From positions 1 through 49,176 of the forward strand of contig CANMDT010000010.1 of assembly GCA_947496715.1 (NCBI GenBank): 49,176 bases of DNA, read 5' to 3'. A model generated the notes under the pieces. It was not told the DNA's origin, did no database searches, and saw only the letters and a program-made list of their open reading frames with translations. Shown piece after piece: positions 1-8,427 of this stretch. The position numbers and the translations under genes are program-made. Source of the DNA: Myxococcales bacterium (GTDB lineage: Bacteria > Myxococcota_A > Bradymonadia > REDH01). Positions within the stretch are counted from its first letter, which is position 1, and each line of letters begins with the position of its first letter.

Positions 1-942
1 CTCGGGGCGAGGGCCACGGTCATCACGGCGAGGACCACGATCGCCGCCTTCGGGGCGAGGGCCACGGTCATCACGGCGAGGACCACGATCGCCGCCTTCG
101 GGGCGGGGGCCACGGTCGTCACGGCGCGGACCACGATCACCACCCTCGGGGCGGGGGCCACGGTCGTCACGGCGAGGACCACGGTCACCACCCTCGGGGC
201 GGGGGCCACGGTCGTCACGGCGCGGACCACGATCACCACCCTCGGGGCGGGGGCCACGGTCGTCACGGCGCGGGCCGCGATCGTCGCGAGCAATGCGCGG
301 CGCAACACCGGGCGGGTAGATCTCCACAGCCCAGAAGTTGCCAGCCTTAAGGAGCTCCACGAGCTCCGCATGGTTCGACGGGGTGCCGCTCAGCAGCGTC
401 GCCCAGCGAGGCTCATTGGCCTGCACGCCCGTGGCAGCAGAGCCGCCGAAGGCAGGCACGCCGGAGTAGCCGACAGCCTCGAGCGCCACAGCGTTGGACG
501 AGGGGTGAGAGCCGTTGCTGCCCACCTCGATGCCCGAGAGCCGCTGGTGCACAAACATGCGGTCGCGCGGGCTCAGCTTGCGGTCGCGGTCGTAGGGATG
601 CGCGAGCAGCACCACGCCGCCTTCGCGCTCTGCGTAGTTCACCACATCTTCGAGCGTCGGGCGACCGAAGGCGATCAGCTCACGCCACTCTTCGCGGGTC
701 AGGTAGGGGTCGATCTGCGGCAGCACCAGGATGGCATCGCCACCGCGGGTCGACAGCTCAACGCCGACAAACACGCGGAAGTCTCCGAACGTGCCGCGGG
801 CGATGCCACGCGCCACTTCGGCAGAGGCTTCGCGGTCCGCGAACAGAACGGCGTCGAGGCCGGCGGCGCGAGCAGCGCTCACAACGTTGTCGACGGAAGC
901 GCCACCCGAGGCACGCGAGTAGGTATGAAGATCAATCAGCAC
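1..942 (-). CDS. PHP-domain protein with Arg/Asp/Gly-rich repeat tail (3' end cut by window edge)
   Basis: The minus strand is open from a GTG at 942 to the window edge (314 codons, no stop), with AGGGG about 8 bases upstream of the start. The N-terminus reads VLIDLHTYSRASGG, the metal-binding opening (HxH-like, here LHTYS) of the PHP phosphoesterase superfamily. Later PHP-like segments are FVGVELSTRGG, LLAHPYDRD and GIEVGSNGSHPS. PHP proteins are metal-dependent phosphoesterases acting on nucleotides or phosphate esters, but the substrate here cannot be told. After about residue 210 the protein becomes a low-complexity tail made of 16-residue units EGGDRGPRRDDRGPRP, six of which lie inside the window. 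No signal peptide is seen, so it is probably cytoplasmic. The family call rests on motifs read by eye. The true length is unknown because the tail runs off the window. Confidence 0.75.
   Translation of the reverse strand, partial: MLIDLHTYSRASGGASVDNVVSAARAAGLDAVLFADREASAEVARGIARGTFGDFRVFVGVELSTRGGDAILVLPQIDPYLTREEWRELIAFGRPTLEDVVNYAEREGGVVLLAHPYDRDRKLSPRDRMFVHQRLSGIEVGSNGSHPSSNAVALEAVGYSGVPAFGGSAATGVQANEPRWATLLSGTPSNHAELVELLKAGNFWAVEIYPPGVAPRIARDDRGPRRDDRGPRPEGGDRGPRRDDRGPRPEGGDRGPRRDDRGPRPEGGDRGPRRDDRGPRPEGGDRGPRRDDRGPRPEGGDRGPRRDDRGPRPE
2..289 (-). repeat. Six tandem 48-bp coding repeats
   Basis: Units begin near 2, 50, 98, 146, 194 and 242 and are spaced exactly 48 bp. Each encodes the 16-residue unit EGGDRGPRRDDRGPRP in the PHP-protein frame. 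Differences between units are mostly synonymous third-position changes (for example GAT/GAC, CCG/CCT), so the peptide has been kept while the DNA drifted. The array continues off the left edge. Confidence 0.9.
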
Positions 943-1100
943 GGCAAAACCCCTAAGAAGGCGGGCGGCGGATACCACGCGACGCAGGTGATGTCCACAA
1001 TCGCACCTCCGCGCGGACCGCACAGAAAGCGCGTCGCGGCCGCGCAAGGTTTGCCTCCGGAGCCCACTCCCCCTAACCCAGAGAGCACCCTCGGAGGCCC

Positions 1101-2447
1101 ATGCTACGCCACTTCGCCACCCGCTCCACCTGCGCGCTGCTGCTGCTGCTCTCTGCAGCCTGCAGCGACGAGCCGACGGCGCCCTCCCGCGAGGAGCTCA
1201 TTGAACAACTCCGAACGGCAGCAGCAGCCGCGGCACTCGCTACGCCACCGACTCCCGCGACGGCCTCGCCAGAGGCCCTCGCGCTCGGTCAGGCACTCTT
1301 CACCAGCAAGCTCCTCTCCGGCAACCGCGACACCTCCTGCGCCACCTGCCACGACCCCCTCTTCGCCACCACCGACGCCCTCTCGCTCTCCATCGGCACA
1401 GGCGGCGTCGGACGCGGGCCCAACCGGCAGCTCACCCCCTATCGCAGGCTGCATCCCCGCAACGCGCCCGACCTCTTTCTCCGCGCCACCGACCTGCAGA
1501 CCACCCTGCTCCGTGACGGCGGCGCTACCAGGCTCGACGACGGCACCTTCACGCCGCCCGAAGAGGCCGAGCAGCCCTACCGCGAAGGTGTCGCTGGGCT
1601 CTTTTCCGCGGTCGCCCTCTTCCATGTGACGCAGCGCTTCGACATGCGCGGAAACGCCGGCGAAAACGCCATCGACGGCACACCCAACGAGATTGCCGCC
1701 ATCGACGAAGACGACTGGCACAGCATGTGGGATGCCCTCGCAGTACGGCTCGTCAGCGACGCCCAGATGCGCCTGCTCATCGCGGCCGCCTTCCCCGGCG
1801 AAGCGCCCGAATCCCTCTCGCTTGAGCGCCTCTTCTCCGCGCTCGAGGCCTTCGCCGCACAGGCCTTCGACAGCCGCGAGACACCCTTCGACAGCTTCCT
1901 CGCAGGCGACGACAGCGCCCTCTCCGACCAGGCCCTCCGCGGAGCCATCCTCTTCTCCACCTCCGCCGGCTGCACCAGCTGCCACAACGGCCCCCTCCTC
2001 GCCGACAACGCCTTCCACAACCTCGGTGTCCCCTTCATCGGGCTCGGCCAGGAGTATGAAGAGCCCTACGACTTCGGCCGCGCATCGCAGACAGAACGCA
2101 CAACAGACCGCTACGCCTTCGCGACCGCGCCGCTACGCAACACCGCCGCCACCGGCCCCTGGATGCACAACGGCGCCTACACCACCCTCGAGGCCGCCGT
2201 CCGCCACCACCTCGACCCGCGCGACGCCATCCTCCGCTACGACTGGCAGCAGCTCGACCCGCTCCTCCAGTCCACCTGGCATGGCGCACCCATCGACAAC
2301 GCGCGTCTGCTCTCCACCCTCGACCCGCTCGTCGCTACACCTGTGACCATGACAGACCGCGACTTTGACGACCTCATCGCCTTCCTCCGCGAAGGGCTCA
2401 CCGACGCAGACGCACTCGATCGCGTCGCCACCATCCAGGCACCATGA
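1101..2447 (+). CDS. Di-haem cytochrome c peroxidase / MauG-family lipoprotein
   Basis: This 448-residue protein has a hydrophobic signal segment ending in the lipobox LSAAC (Cys21), so it is predicted to be a lipoprotein facing the periplasm or outside. Two c-type haem sites are visible: CATCH at residues 80-84 and CTSCH at 291-295. The later segment GPWMHNGAYTTL matches the region that supplies a distal haem ligand in the CcpA/MauG family. Members of the family reduce peroxide with electrons from small cytochromes or, in MauG, oxidise protein side chains. The specific substrate is unknown. GGAGG stands just upstream of the ATG. The stop overlaps the next start by ATGA, so the two lipoproteins are probably translated together. 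Confidence 0.88.
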   Translation: MLRHFATRSTCALLLLLSAACSDEPTAPSREELIEQLRTAAAAAALATPPTPATASPEALALGQALFTSKLLSGNRDTSCATCHDPLFATTDALSLSIGTGGVGRGPNRQLTPYRRLHPRNAPDLFLRATDLQTTLLRDGGATRLDDGTFTPPEEAEQPYREGVAGLFSAVALFHVTQRFDMRGNAGENAIDGTPNEIAAIDEDDWHSMWDALAVRLVSDAQMRLLIAAAFPGEAPESLSLERLFSALEAFAAQAFDSRETPFDSFLAGDDSALSDQALRGAILFSTSAGCTSCHNGPLLADNAFHNLGVPFIGLGQEYEEPYDFGRASQTERTTDRYAFATAPLRNTAATGPWMHNGAYTTLEAAVRHHLDPRDAILRYDWQQLDPLLQSTWHGAPIDNARLLSTLDPLVATPVTMTDRDFDDLIAFLREGLTDADALDRVATIQAP

Positions 2448-3499
2448 AGCAGCTCGCAACACACCTGGCTTCGCTCCTCGCGCTGGCCACGCTCCTCGCC
2501 TGTGGCACCAGCGGCGGTACCACAAAAGCCGCTACCGATGCCGCCATCGAAGACAGCGCGAACGGCTCAGCCGATGACACCGCGACCGACACTGTTGCTG
2601 ACGCTGCGGCAGACACCGCTGTGGATACTGCGACCGTCGACACAGGCTCCGGAAGCGACACGACTGCAGACACCTCGGAGACGGCCGACACTGCGGCCGA
2701 CACAGCAGTCGACACCACGCTTGAAGACACTGCGGCCGATACAGCAGTCGACACCACGCTTGAAGACACTGCGGCCGATACAGCAGTCGACACCACGCTT
2801 GAAGACACGGCTGCTGACACAGCGGCAGACACAGCTGCCGACACCACGCCCATCCCCGAAGACTGGATTCCCAGCCGCTGCTCACCCATCGAGGCCGACC
2901 TCGCCGCCGCACGCGAAGAGATGGCGCTCTGCGACCGCTCGTCGCAGTGCGCCACCCAGCTCAACCCGCTCTGCCCCTATGGCGGCGGCTGCTACGAGTT
3001 CTTCCGCCTCGACAAAGACCGCTCGCTCCTCACCTCCGTCTACGACCGCTTCGTTGCCGGCGACTGCGGCGACTTTGTCTGCCGCTGCGCCTCTCCGCCG
3101 CCCTCCGGTTGCATCGACGGAAGCTGCCAGGCCTGCCCCGATGTCTGCACCACCGCCTGCCCCGCCGACTGCCTCTGCGCCACCGACGGCTGCGGCTGCG
3201 ACATCCCCGTCTGCGCCGGCTCCCTCACCGACTGCGGCGGCCTGCTCGACGCCATGCGCACCGCCATCGCCGACATGCAGCCCTGCAACGCTGACTCCGA
3301 CTGCGCCGCCGAACTCGCCCCGGCCTGCGCCGAGCTCGGCTGCTACTACGCCCACAACACGATGGCGCAGACCTCGCATCTCGCTTCGCTCACTGCCTCC
3401 TACGACAGCCTCTCCTGCAGCTCCCTCTCCACCTCTGCCTGCCGCTGCGGCCCCGCCCCCGCGGCCGTCTGCCGCGCCAATCGCTGTGTCACCGAATGA
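2444..3499 (+). CDS. Asp-Thr-repeat lipoprotein with two Cys-rich modules
   Basis: The protein has 351 residues. The N-terminus MKQLATHLASLLALATLLAC is a lipoprotein signal with lipobox LLAC (Cys20). Residues from about 30 to 135 form an Ala/Asp/Thr linker that includes three copies of DTAADTAVDTTLE. The C-terminal half carries two related Cys-rich modules. One begins near SSQCATQLNPLCPYGGGCYEF and the other near DSDCAAELAPACAELGCYY, and each ends in a CRC-type segment, which suggests an internal duplication stabilised by disulfides. The modules are not recognised and no enzyme motif is visible. The gene is coupled by ATGA overlaps to the peroxidase-like gene before it and the acyl-CoA synthetase after it. 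A role at the cell surface is inferred only from the signal. Confidence 0.85.
   Translation: MKQLATHLASLLALATLLACGTSGGTTKAATDAAIEDSANGSADDTATDTVADAAADTAVDTATVDTGSGSDTTADTSETADTAADTAVDTTLEDTAADTAVDTTLEDTAADTAVDTTLEDTAADTAADTAADTTPIPEDWIPSRCSPIEADLAAAREEMALCDRSSQCATQLNPLCPYGGGCYEFFRLDKDRSLLTSVYDRFVAGDCGDFVCRCASPPPSGCIDGSCQACPDVCTTACPADCLCATDGCGCDIPVCAGSLTDCGGLLDAMRTAIADMQPCNADSDCAAELAPACAELGCYYAHNTMAQTSHLASLTASYDSLSCSSLSTSACRCGPAPAAVCRANRCVTE
2687..2803 (+). repeat. Three tandem 39-bp coding repeats
   Basis: Near-identical units start at 2687, 2726 and 2765. Each encodes DTAADTAVDTTLE inside the lipoprotein linker. Unlike the 48-bp repeats at the left edge they are almost identical at DNA level, which points to recent expansion by slippage or unequal recombination. 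Confidence 0.92.
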
Positions 3500-5226
3500 A
3501 CCTCCTCGACCTCATCGCACGCCGCATCGGTGCCCATCCCGAACGGCTCCGCGAGCACCTCTCTGCGGCGCCCAACACCCTCGCCGTGCTGAAGCAGACC
3601 GGCCTGCTTCACGAGCTCACCCGCAACCCCATCGAGAGCTACCGCGCGCTCGGCGGGCAGCGGCCGTCGCTCAAAAACCTGCACCGCATCATGGCCGCCA
3701 AGGAGCCAAACCGCATCGCCGTCTGCGACCCCGACCGGACGCTCACCTACGCCGAGATGGATGAGGCGATCGACCGGGTCGCCGCGCTCCTCAGAAGCCG
3801 ATTCAGCATCGCCGCCCGGAGCCGCGTTGTGCTGATGTCGGAGAACCGGGTCGAGTACCTCGTCTTCTGGTTCGCGCTGCTCCGGCTCGGTGCCGCCGCC
3901 GTCCACGCCTCCTTCGAACTCCGCCCTGCCGAGCTCGACCATGTGCTCCGCAACAGCGGCGCAGAGCTCATCTGTGCGAGCAGCCAAGCGCTGCCCGTCG
4001 CCAGCGCCGCCACCGCCGCCTTCGACGACCGCACCGTCGCCCTCCTCCACATCGACGGCCTCGACACCGCTGATGCAGACAGCGGAACCTTCGGCGATGC
4101 GGTGCAGTCACTCCACCACCTCTTCTGCGCCTCGCAGAGCCGCGACTATGCGCCCGGCGAAGACGGCGAATCGGTGGTCTACACCTCCGGAACGACCGGC
4201 CGACCGAAGGGCGCTGTGCGCAACTTCTCGGCCATGACCATCACCGAACTCGCCGCCATTCTCGAGCGGCTCCCCTTCGTCGCAGGCGAGCGCCACATGG
4301 TCGTCGGCCGCCTCTACCACAGCGCCGCGCAGGCCTTCACCGGCCTCATCACCGCGCTCGGCGGCACGCTCGTCTTGCGCCCCCGCTTCGACGCAGCGAA
4401 CCTCTTCGACGACCTCCGCCGCGAGCGCATCGAGAGCCTCTTCCTCGTCCCCAACATGCTCGACAAGGCGCTCACCCTCGAGCCCACCGCCTCGCGCACG
4501 CAGCCCCTCCCCCACCTCCGCGCCATCGTCTGCGGCGCCGCCCCCTTCCTGCAGCCACTGCGCGAACGGGCAGCGCACCGGCTCGGCGCCGGCATCCTCA
4601 ACGACTTCTACGGCGCCACCGAGCTCGGCTGGGTCACCTGCGTCAACGGCCACGAGATGCTCAAGCGACCCGCCACGCTCGGCCGCGCCATCCGCGGCCA
4701 CGAGATCACCATCCGCGATGCCGAAGGCGCCATCGTCCCCGCAAACACGGTCGGCGTTGTCTGGACCCGGAGCGCCCAGCGCATGGAGCGCTACCTCGGC
4801 GACGAGGGCGCAACCTCCGACATCATGAAGGGGGGCTGGACCACCTGCGAAGACCTCGGCTTCCTCGACAGCGAGGGCTACCTCTTCCTCGCCGGCCGCG
4901 CCCGCGAGCTCATCATCTCGGGCGGCATCAACGTCTATCCTGCAGAGGTCGAGGCGGCGCTGTTGCATCACCCCGCGATCGCCGACGCAGCGGTCTTCGG
5001 TCTGCCCGATGCACAGTGGGGCGAATCGGTCGCAACCGCCATCGTCCTGCGCGAGCCCATCACAGCTGGCGAGCTCCGCCGCTGGGCCCTCTCCGAGATG
5101 CTCCCCGCCAAGGCGCCACGCCGCTGGTTCATCGTCGACGAGCTGCCACGCAACCCCACAGGCAAAATCATCAAGCGGGAGCTGCAGCAGCGTTACGCCG
5201 AGCCCGCTGAGAGCAGCCCGGCCTGA
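3496..5226 (+). CDS. AMP-forming acyl-CoA synthetase
   Basis: This 576-residue member of the ANL superfamily activates a carboxylic acid to an acyl-adenylate and then the CoA thioester. Motifs in order are the phosphate-binding loop YTSGTTGRPKG (229-239), the adenine-binding FYGATELG (371-378), the hinge-region ISGGINVYPAEVE and the C-terminal PRNPTGKIIK with catalytic Lys557. Length and motif order suit fatty acyl-CoA synthetases, but chain-length preference cannot be read. The N-terminal 60 residues before the AMP-binding fold are somewhat extended. The start overlaps the lipoprotein stop (ATGA) and the stop overlaps the fdhD start (TGATG). A second, divergent family member lies at 47426-49003. 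Confidence 0.92.
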   Translation: MNLLDLIARRIGAHPERLREHLSAAPNTLAVLKQTGLLHELTRNPIESYRALGGQRPSLKNLHRIMAAKEPNRIAVCDPDRTLTYAEMDEAIDRVAALLRSRFSIAARSRVVLMSENRVEYLVFWFALLRLGAAAVHASFELRPAELDHVLRNSGAELICASSQALPVASAATAAFDDRTVALLHIDGLDTADADSGTFGDAVQSLHHLFCASQSRDYAPGEDGESVVYTSGTTGRPKGAVRNFSAMTITELAAILERLPFVAGERHMVVGRLYHSAAQAFTGLITALGGTLVLRPRFDAANLFDDLRRERIESLFLVPNMLDKALTLEPTASRTQPLPHLRAIVCGAAPFLQPLRERAAHRLGAGILNDFYGATELGWVTCVNGHEMLKRPATLGRAIRGHEITIRDAEGAIVPANTVGVVWTRSAQRMERYLGDEGATSDIMKGGWTTCEDLGFLDSEGYLFLAGRARELIISGGINVYPAEVEAALLHHPAIADAAVFGLPDAQWGESVATAIVLREPITAGELRRWALSEMLPAKAPRRWFIVDELPRNPTGKIIKRELQQRYAEPAESSPA

Positions 5227-6083
5227 TGCATCGAAGCCTCCCCATCACCCGCTGGGAGCAGGGCCAGGCCACGCTCCGCAGCGACGAGGTCGCCCTCGAG
5301 GCGCCGCTCGAGCTCCGCCTCTCCTTCCTGCGCGACGGCCGCCGCCTCGAGCGGCCACTCCTCACCACCCTCCGCACCCCGGGCGACGACGATGCGCTCG
5401 CACTTGGCTGGCTCTTCGCAGAGCAGGTCATCACGCGCGCCGACCAGGTCGAGGCGATCACCGAAGAGGCGCTGCTGCCCGCCGCCGACGAACCCGTCGC
5501 ATCGAGGCTCCTCATCCGCCTCTCAGACAGCGTGACGGTCGACCTCGAACGGCTCGCACGCGCCACCGTCGCCAGCTCCGCCTGCGGCCTCTGCGGACGC
5601 CTCACGCTCGGCGCGATCGGCCGCACCGAACCCATCGTCGCAACCTCCACGCACTGGCCCGCGCACGCCGACCTTGCAGCATGGTCGGAGAGGGTCGCGG
5701 CGCATCAGCGCGCCTTCGACGCAACCGGCGGCATCCATGCAGTCGCCCGCTTCTCGCTCGCAGGCGAACTGCTCGATCTGGCGGAAGATGTGGGCCGCCA
5801 CAACGCCCTCGACAAGGTCATCGGACGCGCCCTCCGCGCAGGCGCGCTGCCGCTCGCTGCCGAAGCGCTCTGGCTCTCCGGCCGCGCCGGCTTCGAGATG
5901 GTCGACAAGGCCGCGCGGGCCGGCGCTCCGCTGGTCGTCTCGGTCGGCGCGCCCACCACCATGGCCGTCGAAGTTGCACAGACCGCAGGCCTCACGCTCG
6001 TCGGCTTTCTTCGCAACGGCCGCCACAATGTCTATGCCCACCCGGAGCGCTTCACGCGCCACTCCTCCGCACCCGGCGCCTGA
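5226..6083 (+). CDS. fdhD: FdhD, sulfurtransferase for molybdoenzyme maturation
   Basis: FdhD passes sulfur from a cysteine desulfurase to the molybdenum cofactor of formate-dehydrogenase-type enzymes in the cytoplasm. The 285-residue product has the family signature SSACGLCGR with the sulfur-carrying Cys120 and Cys123. It also has GGIHAVARF, EDVGRHNALDKVIG and LSGRAGFEMVDKAARAG, which form the cofactor-binding region. Length is normal. It overlaps the acyl-CoA synthetase by one base (TGATG). It lies four bases ahead of a molybdopterin oxidoreductase, which is the expected client. Confidence 0.95.
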   Translation: MHRSLPITRWEQGQATLRSDEVALEAPLELRLSFLRDGRRLERPLLTTLRTPGDDDALALGWLFAEQVITRADQVEAITEEALLPAADEPVASRLLIRLSDSVTVDLERLARATVASSACGLCGRLTLGAIGRTEPIVATSTHWPAHADLAAWSERVAAHQRAFDATGGIHAVARFSLAGELLDLAEDVGRHNALDKVIGRALRAGALPLAAEALWLSGRAGFEMVDKAARAGAPLVVSVGAPTTMAVEVAQTAGLTLVGFLRNGRHNVYAHPERFTRHSSAPGA

Positions 6084-6087
6084 CCGC

Positions 6088-8427
6088 ATGGCGACAGCTC
6101 CCCACACCGCGCCGGGCCACCCGCTCGTCCCCGTCGACCGCGACGACTCGCCCCGCGTCGGCCGCCGCGCATCGCACGCCGGCGGCCTCGGCTCGCTCGC
6201 CGCAACCGTCCGCTACACGCTGCCCGAGAGCGGCCTTGCGCGGGGCCTCTCCACGCTCGGAAACCTGAACCAGCAGCAGGGCTTCGACTGCCCCGGCTGC
6301 GCCTGGCCCGAAGGCCACGACCGCTCCTTCGCCGAGTTCTGCGAGAACGGCGCAAAGCATGTGGCAGACGAGGCCACCACGAAGCGGCTCGATGCCTCCT
6401 GGTTCGCCGCACACAGCCTCGAATCACTCGCCGCAGAGAGCGACTTCTGGCTCAACCGCCAAGGCCGCATCACCGAGCCGATGATCTGCCGCGAAGGCGA
6501 CAGCCACTACCGCCCCATCGCCTGGGAGGAGCTCTTCGCCGAGCTCGGAAGCGCGCTCGGCCGCCTCGACTCGCCCCACCGCGCCGCCTTCTACACCAGC
6601 GGCCGCGCCAGCAACGAGGCCGCCTTCCTCTACCAGGCCTTCGTCCGGGCGCTGGGCACCAACAACCTCCCCGACTGCTCCAACCTCTGCCACGAGTCCT
6701 CCGGCTGGGCGCTGCGCGACTCCGTCGGCGTCGGCAAAGGCACCGTCTCGCTCGCCGACTTCGACCAGGCCGACACCATCCTCGTCATCGGCCAGAACCC
6801 CGGCACCAACCATCCCCGCATGCTCTCCACCCTCCAGGAGGCAGCGCGCCGCGGCGCCAACATCATCGCCATCAACCCGCTCATCGAGCCCGGCCTGCAG
6901 CGCTTCGCCCACCCCAAGGAGCCCTGGACCTTCCCCGTCGGCGGCACCCGGCTCGCCACCCACTACCTGCAGGTCCGCATCGGCGGCGACGGCGCCCTCA
7001 TGAAGGGCCTCATGAAGGAGCTGCTCGACCTCGACGCCACCTCGCCGGGCGCCATCGACCGCACCTTCATCGACCAGCACACCGAGGGCTTCGAGGCCCT
7101 CTGCGCAGACCTCGACCGCCACGATTTCGAGACGCTCGTGGCCCGCTCCGGCATCAGCCGCGCCACCATGCGCGAGACCGCCGAGCTCCTCGCCCGCTCG
7201 CCCCGCGCCATCTACTGCTGGGCCATGGGCCTCACCCAGCACGAGCATGCCACCGACCTCATCCAGGAGGTGGTCAACCTGGCCCTGCTCTGCGGCCATC
7301 TCGGCAAACAGGGCGCAGGCCTCTGCCCCGTCCGCGGCCACAGCAATGTACAGGGCGATCGCACCATGGGCATCGACGAGAAGCCCTCCGAATCCTTCCT
7401 CGCCCGCATGGACGCCGCGCTCGGCTTCCGCAGCCCGCGCGAGCACGGCTTCGACGCCGTCGAAGCCATCCACGCCATGCACCGCGGCGACCTCGACATC
7501 TTCGTCGCGCTCGGCGGCAACTTCCTCTCCGCGGTGCCCGATACCGCCTACGCAGCAGAGGCACTCCAGCGCTGCAACTGGACCGCGCAGATCTCCACCA
7601 AGCTCAACCGCTCCCACCTCATCGGCGGCCGCAACAAGCTCATCCTCCCCTGCCTCGGCCGCACCGAGATCGACCGCCAGACAGCCGGCCTCCAGCGCGT
7701 CTCGGTCGAAGACTCCATGTCCTGCGTCCACGCCTCGCACGGCCACCTCGAACCGGCCTCCGCCCACCTGCTCTCCGAGCCCATGATCGTGGCCCGCATG
7801 GCCCAGGCGACGCTCGGCGACAACCCGCTCCCCTGGGTCGATCTCGCCTCCGACTACCCCCGCATCCGAAGCCTCATCGAGCGGGCCATCCCCGGCTTCG
7901 ACAACTACGACGCCCGGCTCGACGCGCCCGACGGGTTCGTCCTCCCCAACCCGGCCCGCCAGCGGCGCTGGAACACCGCCTCCGAACGGGCCGGCTTCCG
8001 CTGCCTGCCGCTGCCCACCGACCGCCAGCAGCCCGGCGAGCTGCTCCTCATGACCATCCGAAGCCACGACCAGTTCAACACCACCATCTACGGTCTCGAC
8101 GACCGCTACCGTGGCGTGACACGCGGCCGCATGGTCCTCTTCGCCAACGCCGACGACCTCGCCGAGCGCGGCCTCCTGCCCGGCCAGAAGGTCACAGTCG
8201 CACATGAGCGCGACGGCCGCCGGCTCGCCGCCAACGGCTTCACACTCGTCCCCTACGACCTGCCCCGCGGCAACCTCGCCGGCTACTTCCCCGAGCTCAA
8301 CCCCATCGTCCCCATGAACCGCGTGGCCCGCAACAGCGGCACCCCCATCTACAAGTCGGTGCCTGTCACCATTCTCCGCTATGAGGAGCCGCAGACCGCT
8401 GCTCCCAACTCCACGCCCGAACCATGA
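6088..8427 (+). CDS. FdhF/YdeP-family molybdopterin oxidoreductase
   Basis: The product is 779 residues from the ATG at 6088. The frame is open further upstream, but that part overlaps fdhD and lacks family similarity. An N-terminal CPGCAWPEG (Cys68, Cys71) with Cys85 is typical of the YdeP branch and could hold an Fe-S cluster. SNLCHESSGWALR supplies Cys201, the candidate molybdenum ligand where E. coli FdhF has selenocysteine. The GQNPGTNHPRM, WAMGLTQHEHA and C-terminal dinucleotide-binding segments match a bis-MGD enzyme. Biochemical activity of YdeP-type proteins is not well settled (acid resistance has been proposed in E. coli), so formate should not be assumed. No twin-arginine signal is seen, so it should be cytoplasmic. 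FdhD next door supports maturation as a sulfurated Mo enzyme. Confidence 0.9.
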   Translation: MATAPHTAPGHPLVPVDRDDSPRVGRRASHAGGLGSLAATVRYTLPESGLARGLSTLGNLNQQQGFDCPGCAWPEGHDRSFAEFCENGAKHVADEATTKRLDASWFAAHSLESLAAESDFWLNRQGRITEPMICREGDSHYRPIAWEELFAELGSALGRLDSPHRAAFYTSGRASNEAAFLYQAFVRALGTNNLPDCSNLCHESSGWALRDSVGVGKGTVSLADFDQADTILVIGQNPGTNHPRMLSTLQEAARRGANIIAINPLIEPGLQRFAHPKEPWTFPVGGTRLATHYLQVRIGGDGALMKGLMKELLDLDATSPGAIDRTFIDQHTEGFEALCADLDRHDFETLVARSGISRATMRETAELLARSPRAIYCWAMGLTQHEHATDLIQEVVNLALLCGHLGKQGAGLCPVRGHSNVQGDRTMGIDEKPSESFLARMDAALGFRSPREHGFDAVEAIHAMHRGDLDIFVALGGNFLSAVPDTAYAAEALQRCNWTAQISTKLNRSHLIGGRNKLILPCLGRTEIDRQTAGLQRVSVEDSMSCVHASHGHLEPASAHLLSEPMIVARMAQATLGDNPLPWVDLASDYPRIRSLIERAIPGFDNYDARLDAPDGFVLPNPARQRRWNTASERAGFRCLPLPTDRQQPGELLLMTIRSHDQFNTTIYGLDDRYRGVTRGRMVLFANADDLAERGLLPGQKVTVAHERDGRRLAANGFTLVPYDLPRGNLAGYFPELNPIVPMNRVARNSGTPIYKSVPVTILRYEEPQTAAPNSTPEP

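Noticed and set aside
1..289. Regular 48-bp spacing that could suggest a CRISPR array
   Set aside because: There are no unique spacers; the whole unit repeats and it is in frame with a coding repeat.
370..1629. A 419-codon plus-strand open frame over the PHP gene and the start of the peroxidase gene
   Set aside because: The translation is low-complexity Pro/Ser/Arg and covers two genes with recognisable motifs in other frames.
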